Assembly (NCBI GenBank): GCA_965214115.1
Contig: CBDCAU010000002.1
Coordinates: 1-64,000 of the forward strand
Reading direction: 5' to 3'
Source of the DNA: Owenweeksia sp965214115
GTDB taxonomy: Bacteria > Bacteroidota > Bacteroidia > Flavobacteriales > Schleiferiaceae
DNA: 64,000 bases
Below the pieces are notes generated by a model, which saw only the letters and a program-made list of their open reading frames with translations, was not told the DNA's origin and ran no database searches. Each line of letters begins with the position of its first letter. Position 1 is the first letter of the stretch. Below are positions 27,596 to 37,800 of the stretch, piece after piece. Made by a program: the position numbers and the translations under genes.

Positions 27596-27790
27596 GTGAA
27601 AGATGCCAGCGGCATCCCATATTTGTAATAGCTGAATTGACCCTCGGTCATTGACCACAGCGGGATCAAATCACCTCATACCTGAGACCGCGCTGGGGTC
27701 TAAAACGCAACTTGCAACCCGTGCTGTAAATATGGAAACCTATCTTCCGCAGACAAGATCGCTGGGTTTCTCAGAAACGCAAACCATAGT
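27596..27790. repeat. Palindromic intergenic repeat between two photolyase genes
   Basis: The gap between the divergent photolyase genes contains GATGCCAGCGGCATC (27601-27615) and CCCATATTTGTAA. A GACCGCGCTGGGGTC arm lies at about 27689-27703, with related bases at 27655-27668. The pattern (GATGCC-x3-GGCAT, CCCATATTTGTA, GGGGTC-type arms) parallels 5270-5460 in the opposite order, so both are members of one dispersed noncoding family. It interrupts what would otherwise be a compact divergent promoter region. Confidence 0.55.
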
Positions 27791-27864
27791 GACGTGTGCG
27801 GACTCAAAAAGTAAATTCGTTCAACAATTATCTAATCGCAGAGGTTTCCTCGGTAAAATTCCAA

Positions 27865-29355
27865 ATGGCTTATACGAAACTCGCGCTCATTCTCGGCAAC
27901 CACCTTTTCTCCTCCCACGAGCGACTTTCCCCCGATGAAAATACCCTCTTTTTTATAGCCGAAGATGCCGGACTATGTACCCACTTTAAATACCATAAAC
28001 ACAAGCTGGTTTTGTTCCTTTCCGCGATGCGGCACCACGCCAAAGAGTTGAACGAAAAATATAAAATCAAATACTGGGATTTGAATGCTCAAAATATATC
28101 AATGAATTATGAAGATAAATTGGAAAACACATTGGATAAATATTCTTCGATTGAAAAGATAATTACTTATGATATAGAAGACCACTTTTTTGATAAAAAA
28201 ATCCGCGCATTCTGTAAGACCAAAAAAATAGAATTAGAAGTAATTGATTCCCCGCTTTTCATCAATTCTAAAAAGCAATTTGAAGATTATCTTTCCGACA
28301 ATAAACCTTTTATGAAAACCTTCTATCAGAATAAAAGGAAAGAATTGAATATTTTGATGAACCAAGACGGCACTCCCAAAAACGGGAAATGGAGCTTCGA
28401 TAAAGAAAACCGCAAGCCATTTCCCAAAAATATGAAGTTCCCAAAACGCCCCCAATCTGAGTGTGACAGCATTGATAATCAAGTGATTGATTTGGTGAAC
28501 CAGCTTTTCCCCGAACATTACGGCAGCACGGAAAATTTCAACTGGGCCACTTCCCGCCGTAGCGCTTTGTACCGATTGAATGATTTTCTAAAAAACCGTT
28601 TTGAAGACTTCGGCCCGTATGAAGATTCCATAGGGAAAAATGAAGAATTCCTGTTTCATTCCGTATTGTCGCCTTATATCAATATGGGGTTAATTACGCC
28701 CGATGAAGTGATTGATAAAGCCTTGGAATACTATGGAGAAAATAACACCCACTTTCCATCGGTAGAAGGTTTCGTCCGGCAGGTCATCGGATGGCGCGAA
28801 TTTATGCGCGGGATTTACCACAATTTTGATTTGGAAAAAAACAAATTCAATCATCAACGAAAAATAAAAGACTGCTGGTACGACGGAACGACAGGCATTC
28901 CGCCGTTGGACGACTCCATTAAAAAGACCATCAAAAACGGCTGGAACCACCACATCGAACGATTGATGATTCTCGGCAACATTATGTTAATGAGCGACTT
29001 ACACCCCGATGAAGTCTATCAATGGTTTATGGAACTCTTCGTGGATTCGAGCGACTGGGTGATGGCGCCGAACGTGTACGGAATGAGCCAATTTGCGGAG
29101 GGTGGCATTTTCGCCACTAAACCTTACATTTCTGGTAGCAACTACATTCTAAAAATGAGCAATTATTCCAAAGGAAATTGGTGCGATATTGTAGATGGTT
29201 TATACTGGCGATTTATCGATAAAAAACGCCAAACTTTTGAGAACAATCACCGGATGGGAATGATGCTTTCCACGTTGGATAAGATGAATGAGGAAAAGAA
29301 GAAATACATTTTCAAAAAAGCGGAGGATTGGATTGAGAAAGTTACTTATGTATAA
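27865..29355 (+). CDS. FeS-BCP-type (6-4) photolyase-related protein lacking cluster cysteines
   Basis: A 496-residue member of the deoxyribodipyrimidine photolyase-related (CryB/PhrB, FeS-BCP) family. It has an N-terminal DPRP domain (LALILGNHLF ...), a helical FAD domain, the repair-site HHIERLMILGN, and NVYGMSQFAEGGIFATKPY. Family members usually follow this with YCGG-C and further Cys ligands of a [4Fe-4S] cluster. Here the segment reads SNYSKGNWCDIVDG, so most expected cysteines are absent. A cluster-free homologue is known from Prochlorococcus. ATG 27865 gives the family start MAYTKLALILG. Confidence 0.88.
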   Translation: MAYTKLALILGNHLFSSHERLSPDENTLFFIAEDAGLCTHFKYHKHKLVLFLSAMRHHAKELNEKYKIKYWDLNAQNISMNYEDKLENTLDKYSSIEKIITYDIEDHFFDKKIRAFCKTKKIELEVIDSPLFINSKKQFEDYLSDNKPFMKTFYQNKRKELNILMNQDGTPKNGKWSFDKENRKPFPKNMKFPKRPQSECDSIDNQVIDLVNQLFPEHYGSTENFNWATSRRSALYRLNDFLKNRFEDFGPYEDSIGKNEEFLFHSVLSPYINMGLITPDEVIDKALEYYGENNTHFPSVEGFVRQVIGWREFMRGIYHNFDLEKNKFNHQRKIKDCWYDGTTGIPPLDDSIKKTIKNGWNHHIERLMILGNIMLMSDLHPDEVYQWFMELFVDSSDWVMAPNVYGMSQFAEGGIFATKPYISGSNYILKMSNYSKGNWCDIVDGLYWRFIDKKRQTFENNHRMGMMLSTLDKMNEEKKKYIFKKAEDWIEKVTYV

Positions 29356-31668
29356 TCAACTTTTCTCTACCACTTGAAAATCCCGTTGCGCTGAATTTCC
29401 GTTTTCATCCTCCACCAATAGCGCGTAATTCCCTGATTTCAAATACATTGCCTTTCGGTGAAAGATTTCCGTTTCCCCGATGAATTCCCCGTTCAAATGC
29501 CAAAACAGTTTGTTTGCGGGCCGTTGCGGAGCGGCTTCCAAAATGACTTTGCCCGCTTCTCCATCCAAATCTTTCGGAATGAAAACCCGCCCGTTTTGTT
29601 TGGGATAAATCACGTCCACCAAGCGCTGATTTTCGGATATGCAATCCGGTTTCCACGGTGGCAAAGGTTCGTAATCCGCATTTTTTTTAGAAAAATACCA
29701 CGCCTGACCCGCTGGTAAAACGAACCATTTTTGCTCCACTATTTCTTCATTTTCAGCACAATTTTTGGATACCAAAAAATCTTTGTTTTTAGTAGTAAAA
29801 ACCGTTCTACAATTTCCACATAATTTTTGGGATAATTTTGTTTTGGGAATCCAGTCAAGTTTGGAAGTTTCGCAATGCCGGGTGGCCAGCAAACCAGATT
29901 GCTCGCAAATTTCCGCTTCTGCCATTTCATCCAACGGCGGTTCGAAGAATTTTTCCTGCGGCAGCGTATTCAAAAAATCAAACAAAAGTGGGCCTGCCGC
30001 CTGCGCGCCAATCAATCCGGGACGGCCTTCGCCAGAAGCATTTCCCACCCAAACCACGCAAGTGAATTTTCGGGTAACGCCCACCGCCCACGCATCGCGG
30101 AAACCGAAACTCGTCCCCGTTTTCCAAGCCACGTTCGGGCTGCCAAATTTCTGCCAGCCCATCTCCGAATCGGGGCGGTTCAAGGTGGTCAACACTTGGA
30201 AAGTTTGATAAATTTCAGCATTGCCGAAGGGCGAATGTGGCAACGCTTTTTCGTCTTTAATAAAATGAATATCAGGGGTTTGCGCCTTGTTTTCCAAATC
30301 TGAATTTTGATACAAATTGAGTTGCGCGGCCATCTGATAATAAGCGCGCCCCAAATCCCAAGCCGTTACTTCCGCGCCACCCAGAATCAAGGAAAGCCCG
30401 TAATGGCCAGGCGGTTTTTCGATGGTGGAAAACCCCAGTTGGTGCAATTTTCGCTGGAAGCGCGGCACGGAAAAATCCTTCAACATTCGCACGGCGGGAA
30501 TATTTAGCGAGCGTGCCAAAGCCTCGCTGGCGGGCACGGCACCATCATAATCCCGCACAAAATTTTCCGGTTTGAAACCGCTGAAAAAAGTAGGGATGTC
30601 CGGTACCAATTCATCGGGCAAAATTTCGCCCGATTGCAACATCGAAGCATACAAAAACGGTTTTAAAATACTGCCCGAACTGCGCGGCGCGCGCAACATA
30701 TTGTTAAATCCGCCGGGCGTATTCCGTTGATTTCCTATATACGTTTTGATGGCCCCAGTCTCATTTTCAATCAATAAAATCGCCCCATTAAAAATCTTGT
30801 TTCGTGACAATTTTTGCAATCGAACTTGTATCAATTGATTCGCCCGATTTTGCCATTCCCAATCTATAGTGGAATAGATTTTTTCGCCTTTATTTTTTTC
30901 ATTCAAAAAATCAGTGAAATGTGTGGCATCATCAGGTAACCTTTCGGGCTGCTGGGGAATGGATTCCAAAAGCGCTAATTGATATGTGGTTTCATCCAGC
31001 TTTTCCCGCTCCCAAAGCGTTTTCAAAAGTTGATTACGTTTTTGGGACAGCGCCGCGCGGTTTCGGCCGGGGTGAATCAAACCCGGCACATTGGGCAGCA
31101 CCGCCAGCGTGGCACTTTCCGCCCACGAAAGTTGCGCCGCCGGCCGCCCGAAATATCGCCAAGACGCCGCTTCCAAACCGACCACATTTCCACCGAAAGG
31201 CGCGTGGGAAGCGTACAAATTCAAAATTTCTTCCTTGGAAAACCGCAGTTCCAGCCGCGTGGCCAAAAGGATTTCGTAGATTTTCTCCCACACCGTGCGC
31301 GGCGGGTTGTCGCGGCTCAAGCGGATTACCTGCATCGAAATGGTGCTGCCACCGCTCACCACTTTTTCGTGTTTGATATTCAAATAAACCGCCCGAAACA
31401 GCGAAACCGGATTGAAACCTGGATGGCGGTAAAAATGGCGGTCTTCTTTCGCCAAAAGGCAAGTTTCAAATTTTGTCGGCACCGAATCCGAAAGCGGGAA
31501 ACGCCACTGCTCATCCGCCGCGATGCGCGCGCCGAGCAGCTCGCCCTTTTCGGCAAACACCACTGTGGAAGTAGGTTTTTCAAATAGAACTTTGGGCAAA
31601 GCGAAAACGTACCAAATTCCGAAGAGAAGGAGGAGGAGGAGGAGGATTATTCGTTTAGTGGATTTCAA
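29356..31668 (-). CDS. pbpC: Penicillin-binding protein 1C
   Basis: A 770-residue bifunctional peptidoglycan synthase. A TM anchor lies at about 6-24. The GT51 glycosyltransferase domain has catalytic Glu74 (AKEDRHFYRHPG) and SGGSTISMQ. The transpeptidase has active-site Ser332 in SILK, SLN at 387-389 and KTG at 515-517. A BiPBP_C-like domain ends the protein. pbpC is commonly paired with an alpha-2-macroglobulin gene; here the two are 3.2 kb apart because accessory DNA lies between. The start is 11 bp after the stop of the DUF5131 gene. Its first ~57 codons are duplicated at 33466-33649. Confidence 0.95.
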   Translation of the reverse strand: MKSTKRIILLLLLLLFGIWYVFALPKVLFEKPTSTVVFAEKGELLGARIAADEQWRFPLSDSVPTKFETCLLAKEDRHFYRHPGFNPVSLFRAVYLNIKHEKVVSGGSTISMQVIRLSRDNPPRTVWEKIYEILLATRLELRFSKEEILNLYASHAPFGGNVVGLEAASWRYFGRPAAQLSWAESATLAVLPNVPGLIHPGRNRAALSQKRNQLLKTLWEREKLDETTYQLALLESIPQQPERLPDDATHFTDFLNEKNKGEKIYSTIDWEWQNRANQLIQVRLQKLSRNKIFNGAILLIENETGAIKTYIGNQRNTPGGFNNMLRAPRSSGSILKPFLYASMLQSGEILPDELVPDIPTFFSGFKPENFVRDYDGAVPASEALARSLNIPAVRMLKDFSVPRFQRKLHQLGFSTIEKPPGHYGLSLILGGAEVTAWDLGRAYYQMAAQLNLYQNSDLENKAQTPDIHFIKDEKALPHSPFGNAEIYQTFQVLTTLNRPDSEMGWQKFGSPNVAWKTGTSFGFRDAWAVGVTRKFTCVVWVGNASGEGRPGLIGAQAAGPLLFDFLNTLPQEKFFEPPLDEMAEAEICEQSGLLATRHCETSKLDWIPKTKLSQKLCGNCRTVFTTKNKDFLVSKNCAENEEIVEQKWFVLPAGQAWYFSKKNADYEPLPPWKPDCISENQRLVDVIYPKQNGRVFIPKDLDGEAGKVILEAAPQRPANKLFWHLNGEFIGETEIFHRKAMYLKSGNYALLVEDENGNSAQRDFQVVEKS

Positions 31669-31679
31669 GAAACAAATTT

Positions 31680-32402
31680 CTACGCATAATTGTACACGGG
31701 CATTTCATCCCAAGTTCTGCCTTCCAAAGTACGACCGGCTTTCTTTTTATTCGTTCCTCCCCATTGCTTAAAAAAGAATAATGCTTCAAAATCTTCACAT
31801 TGTTTTTTAATATCTAAAACCCACCGCTCATTCATTGGCCGAGGTTTTCTCCCGCTTTCCCCTCCCACTATTACCCAATTTATATTTTTAAGATTCATAT
31901 TTGAAAGCGGCCCGATTAAAGGTTCACACGACAGAAATTTTGTCTCCGCCCCCGTTTTTCTCAAAAAGTCAATCCGGTTTTCCACTTTTTCATTTTCAAC
32001 TGAAACGCCCATCCAAATATTTGGGCTCCAGTTCAATAGCCCTTTCTTATCGTAATCATAAAGTAAATCTGCCCTTTTGGTTAGCACCTGAAAAACGTGT
32101 TGTGGATTTTCATTCATCACCTTAAAGACTTTCTGAATAAATTCAACCGGAACATTTGGGTGAAATAAGTCACTCATAGAATTCACAAAAACGACTTTTG
32201 GCTTTTTCCACGTATAAGGGCGTTGCAATTCATATTCGTGATGGCGAACCTGAAAACCATCTTTATACTTTTCCAAACCCATTGCTTTCAAACGTTTGGT
32301 CATAATTTCAGCATAGCAAAATTTACATCCAGATGAAACCTTATTGCAACCCGTCGTCGGATTCCAAGTCATTTCTGTCCATTCGATGGTTGATTTTGAC
32401 AT
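31680..32402 (-). CDS. DUF5131 (phage Gp37/Gp68) three-Cys-motif protein
   Basis: A 240-residue protein of the phage Gp37/Gp68 (DUF5131) family. The N-terminus holds Cys19, Cys26 and Cys29 (a Cx6Cx2C motif, GCNKVSSGCKFCYAE), which resembles an iron-sulfur site of radical-SAM type; cluster binding is inference. NSMSDLFHP, VLTKRAD and VIVGGESGRKPRPM are family blocks. It lies 1 bp after the TcmP gene, so the pair forms one unit, and 11 bp before pbpC. Biological role unknown. The cassette is AT-rich. Confidence 0.9.
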   Translation of the reverse strand: MSKSTIEWTEMTWNPTTGCNKVSSGCKFCYAEIMTKRLKAMGLEKYKDGFQVRHHEYELQRPYTWKKPKVVFVNSMSDLFHPNVPVEFIQKVFKVMNENPQHVFQVLTKRADLLYDYDKKGLLNWSPNIWMGVSVENEKVENRIDFLRKTGAETKFLSCEPLIGPLSNMNLKNINWVIVGGESGRKPRPMNERWVLDIKKQCEDFEALFFFKQWGGTNKKKAGRTLEGRTWDEMPVYNYA

Positions 32403-32403
32403 T

Positions 32404-33246
32404 TTAAAATATTTCTAATTGGTTATTGCTACCTTTTCTAATTTTCTCAAAAAAATCAATTCCTCTATTATGTTTTGAATAAAAACATAGATAATAAATC
32501 CCTGCTCCCGAATTGTTCTGAACCGCCTCCTTTCTATTCGCAGCCCTGTATCCAAGTTGATTCATACTTTTATCAAATTCATCAGAAATAAATTTAACAA
32601 AGTTTTTAGCCGTGCAACCCTTTTTCTCAAAACTATCTCGCCAGTTTGGATTACCTGTAAATTTTGCAATTCTTTCATTGTTTAAATCGAGATATTTTGT
32701 AAAATTCCGTCGCCCATCCATTTGTAAGGCGTGAAGTATAAGAATATCCACCTGTCGCAAGGCTAATTTCTTTATTACTTCAAAATCAAAATTCAAAGAG
32801 TAGGGATCAATGAAACAAAAAACCAAATTACCGAACTTCATAGTCGGTTGGGGAATGGAATCAATAAGAGTTTCAACATCTTCATTAACATCACAATTAT
32901 AAACTTTTACAGGAATGTTTGGATGAAGTCTATTTGCTCGGACTTTGAGAGCCTCGCTATTCTCTGCGGAATAGTCATTTAAAATATAGTGGTGAAATTT
33001 CTGCGGAATGCTTAAAGCAATGAATGCGGAATTCCTAATTATTTGACCGGAATATTTGTTTTTCGCAAAACCATTTCCAGAATATAAGTCTAAGTAAATA
33101 AGAGTCCACTTATTATGCATTCCTTTGGTAAAAATATCGCAATATCTACCTACAAGCTTATATTTTTTTTGTGCCCAATTACCAACTTCCATTATTGGTA
33201 ATTTATCATCTTCGACATATTGAATTGGGTTAAACTTAGGGGTCAT
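32404..33246 (-). CDS. tcmP: Three-Cys-motif partner protein TcmP
   Basis: A 280-residue TcmP-family protein, named for its regular pairing with a three-Cys-motif protein such as the adjacent DUF5131. The segment IYLDLYSGNGFA resembles the glycine-rich SAM loop of Rossmann methyltransferases, and CFIDPYSLNFDF could be the catalytic-acid region. Function is not established; a nucleic-acid-modifying or defence role is inference from its mobile contexts. It begins 68 bp from a decayed alpha-2-macroglobulin gene end. Confidence 0.88.
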   Translation of the reverse strand: MTPKFNPIQYVEDDKLPIMEVGNWAQKKYKLVGRYCDIFTKGMHNKWTLIYLDLYSGNGFAKNKYSGQIIRNSAFIALSIPQKFHHYILNDYSAENSEALKVRANRLHPNIPVKVYNCDVNEDVETLIDSIPQPTMKFGNLVFCFIDPYSLNFDFEVIKKLALRQVDILILHALQMDGRRNFTKYLDLNNERIAKFTGNPNWRDSFEKKGCTAKNFVKFISDEFDKSMNQLGYRAANRKEAVQNNSGAGIYYLCFYSKHNRGIDFFEKIRKGSNNQLEIF

Positions 33247-33313
33247 TGCTATTTATTTTTTTTTGCGCAATGTAAAGACTTTATAAAATATATTCTTATT
33301 GTGGAAAGTAGAA

Positions 33314-33465
33314 GAACTCACCGCACCACCTCCACCCATCTCCCACTCGTCCTTGCCGTAATTTCATTATTCTACATTTCCTTGCATTTCACCTGCGGCG
33401 GCCAATATCTCCCCGCATAAATCGCATTCTGTTTGATTACGAAAGTGGCTGATTTTCGGTAGTTC
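33314..33465 (-). pseudogene. Remnant of a second alpha-2-macroglobulin gene (3' end)
   Basis: Read on the minus strand this encodes RKSATFVIKQNAIYAGRYW ... ARTSGRWVEVVR and a stop, matching the last ~50 residues of the intact gene ending at 34865. About 17 differences in 150 bases (roughly 89% identity) were counted by eye. One Tyr codon has become TAG within the remnant (KEM-stop-NNE), so it is not coding. It is fused directly to a pbpC start fragment upstream. Confidence 0.88.
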
Positions 33466-33649
33466 AGATGGGAGGGAGCGGAAACCGCCACTGCCCATCC
33501 GCCGCAATGCGCGCGCCGAGCAACTCGCCTTTTTCGGCAAAGACCACCGTGGAAGTGGGTTTTTCAAACAGAACTTTGGGCAGAGCGGAAGCGTACCAAA
33601 TTCCGAAGAGGAGGAGGGAAAGGAGGATGTATTTTCTTTTGGGTTTCAA
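33466..33649 (-). pseudogene. Remnant of a second pbpC gene (5' end)
   Basis: The minus-strand frame starts MKPKRKYILLSLLLFGIWY and continues ALPKVLFEKPTSTVVF through QWRFPL, matching residues 1-58 of the intact pbpC. It then runs into the alpha-2-macroglobulin remnant and stops. Only the membrane anchor and the first strand survive, so no PBP activity is possible. With the adjacent remnant it marks the join between two copies of the same locus. Confidence 0.88.
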
Positions 33650-33928
33650 GGTAACTGAGCCTCAAATTTACGGGAGATAATATGTTAGGGTCGAGTCCCT
33701 CTATATGAAAAAGTCTCAACCAAATCTATTTCAATTGGAGGACTAAATTTTAAAAAGAATATTTCTTAGACAGTTTTGGATATTTGCGTTTGTAAACAAA
33801 ACCTAAATAACTGTACTTCACAAATTTATTTAAAGCATTTTAGAGGGATGAGCACCATTGTGGGCTAAAAGCTATGTGTTTTTACAGATATAAAAGGCAA
33901 TTGCAAAAAACATTCAATTATAAAGGAA

Positions 33929-34732
33929 ATGAATACTCGAGATACAGAAATTACTCAAATTGGAATAATCGTAATACAACCACTGAACAAAAAGGATCGA
34001 AAGACGGGTGAAGAGCTAACAAAAGATATTCTACAATACAAAGAATATTTCCAAAAGGATTCTTTTATGGAGTTTTACAACGTGACAACATCTACTGAGT
34101 TTTTCAAAACCCTTAGAGCAATTAACAAATCAATGACTAAAGGAGTTGTTTTTTCGCTTCACTTTGAAACGCATGGTTCTGAGCACGGTATCCATTTAGC
34201 TTCAGGAGAATATATAAATTGGAAGAAATTTTATAAATTAATACGTCCTATTAATATAAAAATGGGTCACTTACTAATAATCGTAATGGCAATGTGCAAA
34301 GGCGGGGCTTTAATTAGTTCTCTGGAGCCTGAAAAACGAGCTCCATATCGTGCTTTCATTGGTGCGTTTAGCGATTTAACCCAAGATGAAATAGCACGGG
34401 GATTTAATGCATTTTACACCAATTATACTGGTGCATTAGATATTAGAAAAGGTATGGAAGCTTTAACTATAGAGATTGATGGTGAAAACCCTAATAAAAA
34501 GACATTTTGGTGCTATTCTTCAGAGCATATATTTGATCAAGCTTTAGACCCTGACAGGACTCCAAAGAATTTTCAGGAAATGATTAGAAAACAATTAACC
34601 AAACGCCTACTCGAATTTGGAGAAACAGGTCATACTTGGTCATCGGTTGAATATGAAATGCGAAATCATTTAATAAATACCTCTAAAAAATACAGAGATT
34701 ATTATTGCTTTAAAGACTTATTTGAAAAGTAG
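33929..34732 (+). CDS. Putative caspase-fold (CHAT/C14-like) peptidase, stand-alone
   Basis: A 267-residue protein of no firmly recognised family. Two segments look like a caspase-type dyad: a hydrophobic strand leading into FETHGSEHG (His82-Gly83), and LLIIVMAMCKGG (Cys123) at the end of the next core strand, about 41 residues later. That is the spacing and context expected of CHAT or C14 peptidases. No signal peptide, sensor or TPR domain is attached. The gene is AT-rich, opposite in strand to its neighbours, and inserted after the alpha-2-macroglobulin stop. The 33650-33928 stretch before it is AT-rich with no gene. The peptidase call is inference. Confidence 0.55.
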   Translation: MNTRDTEITQIGIIVIQPLNKKDRKTGEELTKDILQYKEYFQKDSFMEFYNVTTSTEFFKTLRAINKSMTKGVVFSLHFETHGSEHGIHLASGEYINWKKFYKLIRPINIKMGHLLIIVMAMCKGGALISSLEPEKRAPYRAFIGAFSDLTQDEIARGFNAFYTNYTGALDIRKGMEALTIEIDGENPNKKTFWCYSSEHIFDQALDPDRTPKNFQEMIRKQLTKRLLEFGETGHTWSSVEYEMRNHLINTSKKYRDYYCFKDLFEK

Positions 34733-34864
34733 TACTAAAAAACTGCTTATAATAATGTATAACCCAATCTACGATGAATACAACTACGTCCGAACCCGCT
34801 TGGAATTATTAAAGTCTTTGACAAACCGAAAATTAACGCATAATTAATGGTTTAATAAAAAAAC

Positions 34865-37800
34865 TCACCTCACCACCTCCACCCATCTCCCACTCGTCCT
34901 TGCCATAATTTCATTATTGTACATTTCCTCGCATTCCACGGGCGGCAGCCAATATTTCCCCGCATAAGTCGCGTTCAGTTTTACCACGAAAGTGGCTGAT
35001 TTTCGGTGGTTTAGATTGAAAAAGGTATAAACGCGGTCGTCGCGGATGTCGCGGTAAGTGTACTGGCCTTCGTCGGCGGTTTGCGTGCCCAACAAGCGCG
35101 TGTTGATGATTTCCCAACCCGTGGGCAAAAGCTGCGCCAGCGCCATATTATCGTAATCGCCGCGGGTGCTGGTTTTGGTTACGGTCACCACGGCTTCAAA
35201 ATCTTGCCCTTGCGTTATCCGACTGACATCCAATGCATTACCATTCGGTAAACGATAGCTTACATCAATACTCAAATTGGAAGAACGCGCTGGAACGTCA
35301 AATTCAATGGGAATGCCGGAGCGGGTGGCCACGAAATTCACGGGCACTTCGCCCTCGTTTTTCAGGCGGTATTCAAACGGCTGGCGCTCGTTTTTCTGCA
35401 CTTCGTAATTCACAAAGGTCTTGGCTTTCACCGACCTAAAATCCTCACCCGCAGCGGAATAGCTCCATTTCATTTGTCCGCCTTTGGCGAAATCGCCATA
35501 CACTTCGATGAGCGCTTTGAGCGCAAATGCCAAATCGTGGGTGGTGTACCAACGGTTGGAATTCAGGCGCTTGGCCATTCCGCGCGCCAGCGGCAAGGCG
35601 CGGTTTTCCATCCCCATCCTGTCCAACACCATCAGTTGGATGGCATCGTTGCGCAAGCGGCCGCCGTAATATTTGATGCCCTCGTAATCCACGTTGGCAT
35701 CGGCAGCGGCAAACATTTTTTGCGCCGTTTCTTTTTGGCCTATCAAAAAATAAGCTTCCGCTAACTGCCACTGCACCAGATTACTAATGCCTCTTGTTTC
35801 GCGAAGTCGGTTCATCGCGCCCACTTCGGGCGAGCCTTCCAAAGCCAAAGTGTACAATCGATACGACTGTTCCAAATTATTGTATAAATAACCCGTCGAG
35901 CTGTATTTCGGCCGCCAACTCCGCGCGGAATTTTGTTGGTATTTCTTCCAGCGCGAAAGCGCGCCGGCCGTCACTTGAAAGCCGTTTTCCTTGGCTTCCA
36001 TCATAAAATGCCCCGCATAACTGGTGATGTAATCGTTGACTTGGGACGCGCCCGGCCAGTACAAAATGCCGCCGCTGGACGATTGTCGCTCGTAAATCCG
36101 CTCCATCGCATAGCGGATATTTTGGCGGCGCACCGCTTTCATTTCGTCCGTAACTTCCATCAAATCATCGAGATACAAAAGCGGAAATGCCCGCGAAACG
36201 ACTTGCTCCGTACATCCGTAAGGATATTGAAAAAGGAATTTCAAACGGTCGTTCAGATTGATGGCGGGAATGGTACTCGCCTCTAAATCAAGGGCATTGC
36301 TGCCCGGCACGCCCACGGGTTGGTAGCGAATCAGCGTGTCTTGGCCCGGTTTCAATACAAAATTTTCCGCCACCGTAATCGGCGGATTCGGGAGGCGCAC
36401 TTTCAAATCCACTTCGTCGTAAGCAGTTTCGCGGCCGCTTTTGGCCTCCACCCGCACTTTCGCAAAGCCCCGATTTTCAGGCACTTTCAGTTTGAAATCG
36501 ACCACTTGCTCGCCAATTTTATCAAAACGAATGTTTTGGGAAGTGCTTCCCACAATGTCCACTTCGCCCTCGCTTTTCAGCGAAAGCGAAACGTTTTTCA
36601 CTTGGTCTTCCATCGCGAAAACGGTGACGGGCAGAGTGACCTCGTCGCCCGGACTGAGCAAGCGCGGCAAGCTGGTCAACACCATAAGCGGCTGGCGGAC
36701 TTTTACATCTTTTTCGGCCTTGCCGTAAGCTTCATTTTCGTTGGCGGCCACCACCATCACGCGCACCGAACCGACGTAATTCGGTACTTCAATCTCGTGC
36801 GTAACCTTTTGATTTCCATCCAAGTAAAACGGCCCGATGTGGCGCACCATCGGTTTGAAACGGTTTTGGTTGGCATCTTCTTCCACCTCCAAATCTTCAT
36901 CGCCACCGATGGCAAACACCTGTTCCAACCGCCCGCCAAACGCGCCCAACACATCGTTGAACATATCCCAAGTCGAGACGCCCAGCGCCTCTTTCGCATA
37001 GAAAGTTTTCCATGGGTCGGGCGTCTTGAATTTGGTGAGATTCAGCAAACCGTCATCGACAACCGCCAGCGTGTAACTCATTGGTTTTCCATCCTTTTCG
37101 GAAACTTGGACTTTCACTTTCGTCTCGGGTCGCCACACTTCCGGCGTGGAAATTTGCGGGCGAAGTTCCGTCGCAGGGTCGTACACCTCAATCGGAATAA
37201 TGCCGTACAAACGCATCGGGCGGTCGTTTTCCGTTTGGGAATGCGGCTGCAACAAACTGATATTCAGATAAATATTCGGCGCCATTTCCGCCGTGGCTTT
37301 AAATGTATATTCCAGAATATCGCCGTCCGCTTCGCGCCATTCTTTTTTCAAAATGCCCATACCATTTTCCTGCGAAAGCAACACCCGCGCGCCTTTGCTG
37401 ACGGGAATCCGCGCGGTGATTTCCTCGCCGATTTCGTAGCGTTCTTTATCCGTTTCAAAATTCAAAATGGTCGCGCCCGCCAATTCCGGACGCTCGCCCT
37501 GCGTGCCTTCCGGCCAATCGAAATAAGCGATTTGCCCCGTGCAATGTCCGCCGTTCGGATCGCAAATTCGCACCAAAACCCGACCCCAGCGCGGGTAATT
37601 CACGCGCAAATTGTACGAACCCTCACCGTATTTTGTGGAAACCGAACCCTTTGATATTAAGTAGGTTACCTCATTATTCAAAAAGCGCGCGATGTTTTCT
37701 TGCTGCGAATGGTACCACCAATGCCAGTCCATCCGATAGACTTTCACCTCCAGATTTTCCACGTCCACGGGATTTCCCTCCGCATCCACCGTGCGGATTT

